A stretch of DNA of 61,189 nucleotides from Oligoflexia bacterium. GTDB taxonomy: Bacteria; Bdellovibrionota; UBA1018. Made by a program: the position numbers and the translations under genes. The stretch spans positions 1-61,189 of the forward strand of contig CAITVN010000221.1 of NCBI GenBank assembly GCA_903895855.1. The letters are read 5' to 3'. The notes under the pieces were generated by a model. It saw nothing but the letters and a program-made list of their open reading frames with translations. It was not told the origin of the DNA and ran no database searches. Shown here in pieces: positions 6,907 to 14,791 of the stretch (within the stretch, counting starts at the first letter, position 1; each line of letters begins with the position of its first letter).

Positions 6907-8124
6907 ATGTTGCCACTAGATGTAACTACCGAGTACGGAAAATTAGTTGGATATCTGGTTTTTTTCTTAGTCGGCGCTGGGTTCGGGGCGTCGCTTGAGA
7001 TTGCAGGGTTTGGCGATTCGAGACGATTGGCCGCGCAGTTTTATTTCAAGAACATGACGGTACTGAAAACGATGTTCACCGGAATCATTGTGGCTTGTTT
7101 GTTAATTTTCTTGAGTTCAGCGATGGGGTTTTTAGACTTTGCTCAGATTGCGGTGAATCAGACTTACCTGTGGTCGGGCATTGCGGGTGGCCTCATCATG
7201 GGTGTTGGCTTTGTGATTGGCGGGTATTGCCCAGGCACTTCGATCATTTCAGCGGCAAGTTTCAAGGGTGACGGCATCGCGTTTTTTGGTGGCACGCTCA
7301 TTGGTGCGGGTCTTTTTGGTGAGTCGGTGTCTTATTTCTACGATTTTTGGAATTCTTCATTTACTGACCGCTTGCTGCTTTCAGATTGGTTGGGTTGGTC
7401 AGTGGGCGCGACTGTTTTGGGTGTGACCGTGATGGCGCTATTCATGTTCTACGGTGCAGAAAAGACCGAAGAGTATTTTCGCATCAAAGGTACTGAGTCG
7501 AAAATGACTTGGTCGATAGCCAACCGCAAGTACCTTGTTTCAGCTGCAGTGCTGTTAGCGGCTGCGAGTTTAACTTGGGGTATTGGTCAACCGAGTCCAG
7601 AAAAAAAATGGCAGACGATGGGGGCGCGGTACGAAAAATTATTGTCTTCGCGTGACGTTTTTATTCACCCGCTCGAGTACGTAAAAACCTGGAACGACTC
7701 TAGTGTGAAGCTCGAAACGCTTGATCTGCGGCCCAAAGACGAATTCTCGAAATTTCACCTCAATGGGGCAAAGAACGTTCAACTGAGTGACTTAGTTGAA
7801 ACGAGTTTTGTGTCTTCGTTGGCTGCGCTGCCAGCCCAAGGGGTTGTCGTCATTGTCGCTGCGAACGAAGCGATGGCCACACAGGCTTGGCAGTGGCTCA
7901 AAGTGCAAGGAGTGGTGAATTTGTACATCTTAGACGGAGGCCTTGAGTCTTGGTTGCAATTGTTTTCAGATAAAGGTTCACCAACAAGTGAAACTCACCA
8001 GGGTCATGATTCGTTTGATTTGACTCGGCCGGGAATTAAGATTCTCGATCAGTTTCCAAAAGATTATTTCAAGTCGAAAATTAAACTCAAAACTTCAAAA
8101 CGCTCAGGGGGGCTTTGTAGCTAA
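6907..8124 (+). CDS. YeeE/YedE membrane protein with a C-terminal rhodanese-like domain lacking its Cys
   Basis: Residues 1-~185 are hydrophobic with the YeeE/YedE hallmark IGGYCPGTSIISAASFKGDG, including the conserved Cys. A further hydrophobic segment at about 207-230 (YLVSAAVLLAAASLTWGIG) leads into a rhodanese-like domain (~245-355): LETLDLRPKDEFSKFHLNGAKNV, then YILDGGLESW. The active-site loop reads VVVIVAANEAMA, so the catalytic Cys is replaced by Ala and the domain cannot act as an ordinary sulfurtransferase. It may bind sulfur species or act structurally. The protein ends GGLCS, so a lone Cys sits at its C-terminus. The topology probably puts the rhodanese domain in the periplasm near the cytochromes, but this is not proven. 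Confidence 0.82.
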   Translation: MLPLDVTTEYGKLVGYLVFFLVGAGFGASLEIAGFGDSRRLAAQFYFKNMTVLKTMFTGIIVACLLIFLSSAMGFLDFAQIAVNQTYLWSGIAGGLIMGVGFVIGGYCPGTSIISAASFKGDGIAFFGGTLIGAGLFGESVSYFYDFWNSSFTDRLLLSDWLGWSVGATVLGVTVMALFMFYGAEKTEEYFRIKGTESKMTWSIANRKYLVSAAVLLAAASLTWGIGQPSPEKKWQTMGARYEKLLSSRDVFIHPLEYVKTWNDSSVKLETLDLRPKDEFSKFHLNGAKNVQLSDLVETSFVSSLAALPAQGVVVIVAANEAMATQAWQWLKVQGVVNLYILDGGLESWLQLFSDKGSPTSETHQGHDSFDLTRPGIKILDQFPKDYFKSKIKLKTSKRSGGLCS

Positions 8125-8126
8125 TC

Positions 8127-10148
8127 ATGAAAACCCTCAAATTAAGAATTTCGCACACGGTTTCACAAAAAATTCGGCAACCCCTTTCAGTCTTTTTTTC
8201 GCTGGGCGTATTGTCTTTGATACTGACCAATCTGGCTCAGGCAGCTCTTCGTTCGCCATCGGTTCAAGATTGCCTAAAGTGCCATGACAATCACAGTTCA
8301 AAAGCAACTCAGATTAGCTCTGAGAAGTTCTTCAATTCAGTACACAAAGAGACCACCTGTCTAGCTTGTCATTCGGTGGTTACAGCAGGGGTTGCTGAGG
8401 CAGTGGCTACCGTGGCCGCCGGCGGCCTGAAGACCGGCGTTTTTGAAAAGTCCCTTAATGGCTGCGCTTATACTTTCAAAAAAGAAACGCAGTGCACTCG
8501 CTGCCACGCCGAAGTGGCGAAAGACCACAGTGAAAGTGTGCACAACTCAAAACGCCTGCCGGTGGGTTGCGCTCGGTGCCACGTTGAAATTCACGCGATT
8601 CAGTCTCAAAAAAATGATAAGTTGGCCATCGCCAAGCTTTGTAGTCAGTGTCATGAGCACCAGTCGGCTTACTTCAAGTCACAGCACCATCAAGCCATTG
8701 TCGAAGGTCGTAACGATTCAGCCACCTGTACCGACTGTCACGGTTTGCACGCGATCAAGAAAATCGATAACGTTTCGCAAGGGCGCTTGTTTCACACCAA
8801 GGCTTGCTTAAATTGTCATGCAGACCAGGCAATGATGACGAAGAATAAAGTCACAGCGATTGGGCCTGAAACTTTTTTCGAAAGTTATCACGGTAAAAAT
8901 GTTCGATTGGGGTATCCAGAAAAAGTGGCTGGCTGCGCTGACTGTCACAGTGCTCACGCGGTTTTGAAAGCGTCAGACTTGAACTCGACCGTGCATTCAA
9001 AAAATTTGGTTAAAACCTGTGCTCAGTGTCACGCGAATTCGAGTGCTTCGTTTGTGAAATACTTGCCTCACGCAGAGATTCGCGATCACAAGAAAAATCC
9101 AGTATTGTTTGTGACTTTCATTTTGATGGCTACCTTATTGGTGGGTACTTTCTTGTTCTTTTGGGTACACTCACTTCTTTGGGCAGTGCGTTCGTACGTT
9201 GAACGTCGCCAAAAGGCACGTCAACTGGCGGCCGAGCACTTGGCCAGTGATGGGGCCGGCACAACCGCTGACGGCAGTCTCGTTCGCTCTGCCGTTCACG
9301 TCATTCAAGGCAGAAAGAAACTCTACAAGCGCTTCAAGCCGATACACATTTACCTTCATATTGTGGTGATTGTGAGCTTTTTAGGGTTGTCTCTCACTGG
9401 GCTACCATTGAAATTTAGTCACACAGCCTGGGGTAAGGTGTTAGTCGACGCCATTGGGGGCACTGCAACGGCGGGTCTGATTCACCGAGTTTGTGCGGTG
9501 ATCACGTTTGGTTATTTCTTTGTAGCAATCGGCATGAGCATTCAATTTCTCTTTTTCGGTAAGAACCGAGACAAGCCAGTTTTAGATAAATTATTTGGCC
9601 CTGACTCGTTATTTCCAAATAAGAAAGATTTGAGTGACATCATTGCGATGTTTCAGTGGTTCTTTTTTCGCGGTCAAAAGCCATCGTTTGAGCGTTGGAC
9701 TTACTGGGAAAAATTCGATTTCATGGCTGTGTTTTGGGGAATGTTCGCGATCGGCTCAAGTGGTTTGATGCTTTGGTTTCCTGAATTTTTTGGAAAACTC
9801 TTGCCCGGTTGGATGTTTAACGTCGCGACGATCATTCACTCAGATGAGGCGCTGCTAGCGACTGGGTTTATTTTTACCGTGCACTTTTTCAATACTCATT
9901 TTCGGCCAGAAAAATTTCCGATGGATTTTGTGATTTTCAACGGCGAGATTTCAAAAGAAGAAATGATCGAAGAACGGGCAGATCAGTGGCGTCGGTATGA
10001 AGCTGAAGGCATCACCGAAGAGTTTGTGGTGACAAAGCCAAGTTCACTTGTTTGGGATTTAACACTCAAGGCCTTCGGGTTCTTGGCCGTGATTATCGGG
10101 CTCACTTTGGCTGTGATGATGGTCTACACACTCATTGCTCACAGTTAG
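8127..10148 (+). CDS. Nine-heme cytochrome c fused to a membrane cytochrome b (quinol dehydrogenase)
   Basis: A signal-like N-terminus (residues ~20-41) is followed by nine CXXCH motifs between residues 49 and 302, each in the loose spacing of multiheme cytochromes. From ~325 a hydrophobic anchor leads to a cytochrome b-type domain with several membrane helices; HIYLHIVVIV, GLIHRVCAVITFGY, IIHSDEALLATGF and FTVHFFNTHFRP supply candidate heme b histidines. Such fusions oxidise menaquinol in the membrane and pass electrons to periplasmic cytochromes. It is the last gene of the operon, 2 bases after the YeeE-rhodanese gene, so its electron acceptor is very likely the octaheme lipoprotein. Architecture is seen; partner and direction of electron flow are inferred. 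Confidence 0.85.
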   Translation: MKTLKLRISHTVSQKIRQPLSVFFSLGVLSLILTNLAQAALRSPSVQDCLKCHDNHSSKATQISSEKFFNSVHKETTCLACHSVVTAGVAEAVATVAAGGLKTGVFEKSLNGCAYTFKKETQCTRCHAEVAKDHSESVHNSKRLPVGCARCHVEIHAIQSQKNDKLAIAKLCSQCHEHQSAYFKSQHHQAIVEGRNDSATCTDCHGLHAIKKIDNVSQGRLFHTKACLNCHADQAMMTKNKVTAIGPETFFESYHGKNVRLGYPEKVAGCADCHSAHAVLKASDLNSTVHSKNLVKTCAQCHANSSASFVKYLPHAEIRDHKKNPVLFVTFILMATLLVGTFLFFWVHSLLWAVRSYVERRQKARQLAAEHLASDGAGTTADGSLVRSAVHVIQGRKKLYKRFKPIHIYLHIVVIVSFLGLSLTGLPLKFSHTAWGKVLVDAIGGTATAGLIHRVCAVITFGYFFVAIGMSIQFLFFGKNRDKPVLDKLFGPDSLFPNKKDLSDIIAMFQWFFFRGQKPSFERWTYWEKFDFMAVFWGMFAIGSSGLMLWFPEFFGKLLPGWMFNVATIIHSDEALLATGFIFTVHFFNTHFRPEKFPMDFVIFNGEISKEEMIEERADQWRRYEAEGITEEFVVTKPSSLVWDLTLKAFGFLAVIIGLTLAVMMVYTLIAHS

Positions 10149-10258
10149 CGTCGAGTGACTTGAAATCGAGTATTGGCTATTTGGATTTGCAGAGACCCGA
10201 TCAAGGTGAGTCATTTTTAAATTGTTAAGAGATTTCGTGTAACGCGGCTAGCATCAAA

Positions 10259-10275
10259 AAGGGATCAGATCCCTT
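10259..10275 (-). terminator. Hairpin terminator after tRNA-Met
   Basis: Read on the minus strand, five bases after the tRNA's CCA end, the transcript has AAGGGA-TCTGA-TCCCTT followed by TTT. The same 17-base sequence follows the tRNA-Leu gene at 13620-13636 in its own orientation. Confidence 0.7.
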
Positions 10276-10279
10276 CTTG

Positions 10280-10355
10280 TGGTGTCAGCGCCGGGGCACG
10301 ATCCCGGGACCTCTGCGTTATGAATGCAGTGCTCTACCAACTGAGCTACGCTGAC
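10280..10355 (-). tRNA. tRNA-Met (anticodon CAT), elongator-like
   Basis: A 76-base cloverleaf including an encoded CCA. The acceptor stem GTCAGCG/CGCTGAC has 7 perfect pairs, the D stem is GCTC/GAGC, and the anticodon loop TTCATAA has CAT at 10322-10320. The variable region is AGGTC and the T stem CCGGG/CCCGG is perfect. G1-C72 pairing and the absence of GGG/CCC in the anticodon stem argue against an initiator tRNA. A tRNA-Ile2 read by lysidine also carries CAT and is not excluded, especially as tilS lies 3.4 kb away. Oddities: an A-C mismatch closes the anticodon stem, and the T loop is ATCGTGC, lacking the usual T54 and A58. Confidence 0.9.
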
Positions 10356-10470
10356 ACGATTGGTTAACTAGAGGGGTATTTGATACTGTAAGTCTTTTTC
10401 TAAATCAAGTCATTCGTCAATAAGATGAAGTCTTGTTTGTCAATCGTGAGCGGGTTACCTTTTATTTCGT

Positions 10471-12063
10471 ATGAATCAACTAAAACGATTTGCAGGTGTG
10501 AAAACGGGCTTAATCTTGATTTTGATTTTGGCTACGCAGACGTCAGCCTTAGCGTTTGATCTTCTATCGCCGCGAATGCACGCTCAAATCGCCTGGTCAG
10601 ACAGGCTACCTATTCGCGTTTCAAATTGCCGCCACCCAGAGAATTTGATTGTCAAACTTGAAAACCTCGACCGCCCGAGTCAGAGCATCTCTGCGAGCCA
10701 GTCTTTGTCGGGGCTAACCTCTCGGTTGTCATGGGTTCGGTTGCCGTACCGAAAGCAGGCGTCAGCATGGATCGACCTTGGCGAGTATTTGGCCGATAAA
10801 ACGGTTCAAACTGAGGTGAAACCCCAACCCCAAGCGCTGCGACTCACGGTTTCTGGTAAATGCTCGGTCAGGCACCATCAAGAGCAAGTTGATTTTACTT
10901 GGGTGCCCGAGGCTGCCGCGATAGGCGAAAGGCTGGGTTCGCTTGAAATCAGTGCGCTAGGATTAGCCAATAGCTTTCGTGAAGCCAATGAAGTCAAAAA
11001 GCTCAAGTGGGACTGGGAAGAAGCCATCGCTTTTTACGGCTTTGCTGATTGGGTCTCTAATGACAAGAACGACAAGCGATTGAGTGAGTACCTCGCTCAG
11101 TATTTTGAGAAATTCAGTTTAGCGGCGACTCCAACGTTACTGCCTTCAATTGATCGCAGTGATCGGGTGGCGCCGGCTCTGGCTGCCCTGGCATTTTTGA
11201 AGTCAGTGCCAAAAGAGCAAAGTGAGGGCACCGAACTGTCTGCGACACTCAATTCGCAAATAGCGATGGCGACTCAGTATTTGAAAACTGAACCTCGAAA
11301 TAAATTAGGAGTTCTCAATCACTGGGGACATTCGCCGTTTATTAAACTTTACCCCGACTCGATCTGGCTCGATTCGCTGATGATGGTGGCTCTATTAGCG
11401 ACAAAAGAAGGGCTTCGCGCTCACGATTTCGAACTTGCCCGGTTTGGAGCCACTCAACCGACGGTTTTTGCCAGCAAAATGCTTCACCCCGTTGATCAAC
11501 TCATGAGTCATGCATTCAATGTTGAAAAAGAAAAGCGGCTACCGCGCTCGCGAGGTTATTGGCTAAGAGGCAATGCTTGGGTCTTGGTGGCGTGCATAGA
11601 AATGTTAGACCGCTTGGCGAGTTCTGGGGCATCAAAGCCAGGACATCCGTTAAATACTGAGTGGTACGATCTACTCGATTTGTTTCAGCGCCTCGCGAAT
11701 TCGATCAGTCAGTATCAAATGGATTTCGGTGGATTTGACTCGATCGTGAATTTACCGGGCTATGCGTACTTCGAGTCTTCGGGTACTGCGCTAGTGGGGT
11801 ATGCCCTTCTGAAAGCGTCAAACGCTGGATGGTTCACCGCCACAGATTCAAAGCGCTGGCGTGAAGTGTCTCAAAAAGCTTGGTCAGCCACTCAATCGAT
11901 CGTTCACGTCAAAAATGGCGAATGGCAAATGCCTGAAATTTCAGGGCCTACCATTGCGCTGCCCTTGCCGGCCTACCGTATGGTGCCTAAGAAAGTGAAT
12001 AGAGGCTATGGGGTCGGAGCTTATCTGCTGTTTGCGCGAGAAATTTGGCGGTCACAAAAGTAG
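10471..12063 (+). CDS. Secreted glycoside hydrolase, GH88/GH105-like
   Basis: A signal peptide (about 1-28, ending TSALA) precedes ~130 residues of beta-rich sequence and an (alpha/alpha)-barrel-like domain. Family-like motifs are YPDSIWLDSLMM with D301 as candidate catalytic Asp, YWLRGNAWVLVACIEML at 363-379, YFESSGTALVGYALLKA, and RGYGVGAYLLFAREI near the end. These correspond to unsaturated uronyl/rhamnogalacturonyl hydrolases (YteR/YesR type), which remove unsaturated sugar residues after polysaccharide lyases. No lyase or sugar transporter is nearby, so the substrate is unknown; envelope or matrix polysaccharide is possible. The flanks are a tRNA and an outer-membrane protein gene, with no operon evident. 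Confidence 0.65.
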   Translation: MNQLKRFAGVKTGLILILILATQTSALAFDLLSPRMHAQIAWSDRLPIRVSNCRHPENLIVKLENLDRPSQSISASQSLSGLTSRLSWVRLPYRKQASAWIDLGEYLADKTVQTEVKPQPQALRLTVSGKCSVRHHQEQVDFTWVPEAAAIGERLGSLEISALGLANSFREANEVKKLKWDWEEAIAFYGFADWVSNDKNDKRLSEYLAQYFEKFSLAATPTLLPSIDRSDRVAPALAALAFLKSVPKEQSEGTELSATLNSQIAMATQYLKTEPRNKLGVLNHWGHSPFIKLYPDSIWLDSLMMVALLATKEGLRAHDFELARFGATQPTVFASKMLHPVDQLMSHAFNVEKEKRLPRSRGYWLRGNAWVLVACIEMLDRLASSGASKPGHPLNTEWYDLLDLFQRLANSISQYQMDFGGFDSIVNLPGYAYFESSGTALVGYALLKASNAGWFTATDSKRWREVSQKAWSATQSIVHVKNGEWQMPEISGPTIALPLPAYRMVPKKVNRGYGVGAYLLFAREIWRSQK

Positions 12064-12065
12064 TC

Positions 12066-12100
12066 CCTCCTACAAAAGCAGGCAGTACTTAATTAGGAGG
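12066..12100 (+). terminator. Possible hairpin after the hydrolase gene
   Basis: CCTCCTA at 12066-12072 pairs with TAGGAGG at 12094-12100 across a 21-base loop, three bases after the stop codon. No T-tract follows, and the TAGGAGG could itself look like a ribosome binding site, though it is about 60 bases from the next start. Confidence 0.3.
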
Positions 12101-12159
12101 CCCTCCGGCAAAAAGCGGCCCCACCATTTCAGTTGAACCGATTACGAATTCACGAGACA

Positions 12160-13488
12160 ATGAAAGCGATGAAAATTTCGAACGCGTGTTTCGTCGTCGT
12201 GGGGTGTTCTTCGTTACTGAGCTTGACCTTGTTTTATTCGTGGCAAGTCAACGCTGAAACGACAAGCACTGTGCCGGCGACTGCTCCGATTTCAGCACCT
12301 CAGTCAGAGCTGAAACCGGTCGAGACGCCTTCGCAAACAGCTCCCGAGTCAGCACCTGAGTCGATTTCTGAGTCTACGGCTACGGTAACTCCGGTGCAAC
12401 CGGCACCCACCGTTGTTGTGGCGAAACCTGTCGAGGCAGCTAGCGCTGGTTCGGTCGTGAACGTCGCCAAAAACTCTGCAAAAAAGAAAGCAGAATTGAA
12501 AAAACAAAAAGGGGCAAAAGTGGCGACGAAGGTGGCCCCACCGCCATCGGCACCCGTTGTACCGGTTGAAGCGCCAGCAAACACCACTGTCGCGGCAGAA
12601 CCAGTGGCGGCTGTCGCCGAAAAGCAGCCAGCTCCGGTCGCTATTTCAGCACCTGAGTCGGTAGCCACGCCAAGTGTTCCTGCACCAGCAGAGGTGGCGC
12701 CTTCAGCGCCGGTAGCAGAAGCGCCTGCTGAAGTACCGAGTGAGTTGCCTCCGGCTGAAGTGACTCCTGCTGAGGTAAAGCCTAGTGAGCCAGTCGCAAC
12801 TGAGGAGCCAGTTGCTGCGCCTGCAGAGACGGTGGTCGCTGAGCCTGCAAAAGTTGAAACTGAAAAAGAATCGTCGGCTACTGTTTCAAGCGCTTCGGTA
12901 CCCGCGAAGCGCAGGGGCGTTCCGACCTATCAGTTTTTGAGGCCTAAATGGGGATATTCTGGAAACATTTCGATGAAAGGCCTGGGTGCGGCGCCAGTTT
13001 TTAAAGGCGTGACCGACCCGACGGTCATGGGTGCGTTGGTGCAGTTTGAGTATCAGCCAGCCTTCATTCAGTCGATTGGGGTGATTGGACTGGGTATGAG
13101 CGGCGGAATCTACCGGTTGGCCGGTTCGAACGTGACAACCCAGAATGTCTTGGGTGTTTGGGAGGTTGGCGGTCAAATTCGGTATCAGGCTCGGTATTTT
13201 CGAGAGCAACCGGTCGTGCCGTACGCCGGGTTTTCTTATGAGCGGGTAGGGTACTCGTTCGGAGGTGACGCCGGTGATCTTAAAGGGGCAGTTATCAATT
13301 CTGGAGCCTTTTTTGGCGGAATGTTACTGCTAAACACATTTGAACCGTCGGCTGCCGCCGAGTTCTATGTGAACTACGGAGTGCTGCGTAGTTACCTGTT
13401 TGTTGAGTACAAAATGATCTCGGCGGCGAGTGAAGATCTCACGGCTTCTGGAAATTCTCTTTTTTTCGGCTTGCGAATTGAGCAATGA
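12160..13488 (+). CDS. Exported protein with long Pro/Ala/Val/Glu-rich linker and a C-terminal barrel-like domain
   Basis: The ATG at 12160 gives MKAMKISNAC; an upstream TTG at 12133 is less likely. A hydrophobic stretch at about 10-30 could be a signal peptide or anchor. Residues ~35-250 are low complexity, dominated by Pro, Ala, Val, Glu and Ser in repeats such as PAEV and SEPV, with a Lys-rich KNSAKKKAELKKQKG block in the middle. The last ~170 residues (from GVPTYQFLRPKWGYSGN) alternate polar and hydrophobic positions, contain WEVGGQIRYQARYF and end in FGLRIEQ, as in small outer-membrane barrels. The linker could cross the periplasm or bind peptidoglycan. The family is not recognised. Confidence 0.6.
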   Translation: MKAMKISNACFVVVGCSSLLSLTLFYSWQVNAETTSTVPATAPISAPQSELKPVETPSQTAPESAPESISESTATVTPVQPAPTVVVAKPVEAASAGSVVNVAKNSAKKKAELKKQKGAKVATKVAPPPSAPVVPVEAPANTTVAAEPVAAVAEKQPAPVAISAPESVATPSVPAPAEVAPSAPVAEAPAEVPSELPPAEVTPAEVKPSEPVATEEPVAAPAETVVAEPAKVETEKESSATVSSASVPAKRRGVPTYQFLRPKWGYSGNISMKGLGAAPVFKGVTDPTVMGALVQFEYQPAFIQSIGVIGLGMSGGIYRLAGSNVTTQNVLGVWEVGGQIRYQARYFREQPVVPYAGFSYERVGYSFGGDAGDLKGAVINSGAFFGGMLLLNTFEPSAAAEFYVNYGVLRSYLFVEYKMISAASEDLTASGNSLFFGLRIEQ

Positions 13489-13533
13489 GCCGCTAAGGTT
13501 CGAAGCTCTTAAGTACCCTCATTTGGTTCAGAT

Positions 13534-13618
13534 GCGGTCGTGGTGGAATTGGTAGACACGTACGTTTGAGGGGCGTATGCCGAGAGGCGTGCTGGTTCAA
13601 GTCCAGTCGACCGCACCA
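13534..13618 (+). tRNA. tRNA-Leu (anticodon GAG)
   Basis: An 85-base class II tRNA with encoded CCA. The acceptor stem GCGGTCG/CGACCGC is perfect, the D arm is GTGGAATTGGTAGACAC as in other Leu tRNAs, and the anticodon stem TACGT/GCGTA encloses loop TTGAGGG with GAG at 13568-13570. A long variable arm TGCCGAGAGGCGT follows, then T arm CTGG-TTCAAGT-CCAG with consensus T loop. It lies 100 bases upstream of tilS in the same direction. Confidence 0.95.
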
Positions 13619-13619
13619 A

Positions 13620-13636
13620 AAGGGATCTGATCCCTT
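13620..13636 (+). terminator. Hairpin after tRNA-Leu, same sequence as after tRNA-Met
   Basis: AAGGGA-TCTGA-TCCCTT starts one base after the tRNA's CCA end. It is followed by CGTGATGC, not by T residues, so termination may be weak and read-through into tilS possible. The stem is identical to the one at 10275-10259. Confidence 0.55.
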
Positions 13637-13718
13637 CGTGATGCTAGATGCGTCAAACGAACTTTCTTAACAGTTGAACTTTGAATGAGCGAGCTGGAAA
13701 ATCCGGCTATTGGTTTTT

Positions 13719-14681
13719 ATGACAACAAAACGACCTCAAAAAACCGGCGGAGTACTCATTCGGCGCCTAGTGAAGTTCTTTCGTGATCGAAAACTTGATG
13801 GTCACTCAATTTCGCATATCCACATCGCCACTTCTGCCGGTTCAGATTCCCTGGCCGTAGCACACTTGCTCGTGCACTACGGCTCAAAAATCATCGCCAA
13901 GGAAGCTATCACTCTCATTCATGTGAATCATCACTGGCGAGAACCGATCTCTACCGAAGAGGCCGAGTACGTTCGATCGCTCGCGAAGCTTTGGGGGGTA
14001 AAGGCTAAAATTTTGAGCGTGGGTGTGTCTCGACTGAAACCGATAAAAGGTGATTCTAAAGAGAATGCCGCTCGTCGCCTGAGAAAAGACTTGTTGGCAA
14101 AAGAGCGCGTAAAACAGGGACCTAACACGGTCACTTTGACGGCACACCATGCGAACGACCGGATTGAAACTCTGGTTTGGCGGTTTTTCACGGGGCAATT
14201 GATTCGGCAGCCTGATGGAATTCTAGAAGAATTCGAAGGTGAGTTGAGGCCTTTACTTTCAACCTTTAAAGCAGAACTTCAACAGTACCTGAAAGAAGAA
14301 GGGGTTCGTTGGTTTGAAGATGAGACTAACCAGAGCACCCAATACCTGAGAGGAGCACTCCGCGCTGAGTTATTTCCGATCGTCAAAAAGCAGTTTCCTA
14401 ACTTTGAGCGCCGATTGATGCAATTGGGAGACGAGTTATCAGAGTTGTTGTCTCGGGCGGTGTCGGGCACTGTTTCGTTGCCTCCTGCTGAAGGGCTGCC
14501 GATTGAAGTGTTGCCTCAGATGGCTAGCCTTCGCTTGACGCCAGAGCATCGAATTGCGCTACAGAAGCTGTACTCAAAGAAGTCGCCGGGCGAAGTGCAT
14601 CTGCCTGGAAACTGGATTTTGAGAAAAGAAAAAACTCAAAATAAAGAAAATCCCTATCAGTATCTTTTGACAGCGAAGTAA
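13719..14681 (+). CDS. tilS: tRNA(Ile)-lysidine synthase
   Basis: An N-terminal PP-loop ATPase domain with SAGSDS at residues 39-44 (the SGGxDS motif with the first Gly replaced by Ala), then HVNHHWR, ENAARRLRKDLL and TAHHANDRIETLVWRFF, all TilS signatures. ATP is used to join lysine to C34 of tRNA-Ile2(CAT) so that it reads AUA. At 320 residues it is shorter than E. coli TilS (432) and lacks most of the C-terminal domains, like other short TilS forms. The start is ATG 13719 (a TTG three codons earlier is possible). It follows tRNA-Leu and precedes ftsH, the common tilS-ftsH neighbourhood. Confidence 0.9.
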   Translation: MTTKRPQKTGGVLIRRLVKFFRDRKLDGHSISHIHIATSAGSDSLAVAHLLVHYGSKIIAKEAITLIHVNHHWREPISTEEAEYVRSLAKLWGVKAKILSVGVSRLKPIKGDSKENAARRLRKDLLAKERVKQGPNTVTLTAHHANDRIETLVWRFFTGQLIRQPDGILEEFEGELRPLLSTFKAELQQYLKEEGVRWFEDETNQSTQYLRGALRAELFPIVKKQFPNFERRLMQLGDELSELLSRAVSGTVSLPPAEGLPIEVLPQMASLRLTPEHRIALQKLYSKKSPGEVHLPGNWILRKEKTQNKENPYQYLLTAK

Positions 14682-14791
14682 TCGTGCACATCGTTACTCA
14701 AGAATTACGCAAGAGGTCGGTTATTTGACTTGTTTGCGTTTTTATTGAGCGGCATGATAGCCTCTTATTAGAGAAGGGTTAAAAAATAGAA

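Noticed and set aside
8443..8811. 122-codon plus-strand frame within the nine-heme cytochrome
   Set aside because: It overlaps eight-plus well-defined CXXCH-bearing codons in the true frame and has no independent start signal.
12300..12668. 122-codon minus-strand frame rich in Ala, Thr and Gly
   Set aside because: It is the shadow of the Pro/Ala/Val-rich linker on the plus strand; low-complexity codons keep the opposite frame open.
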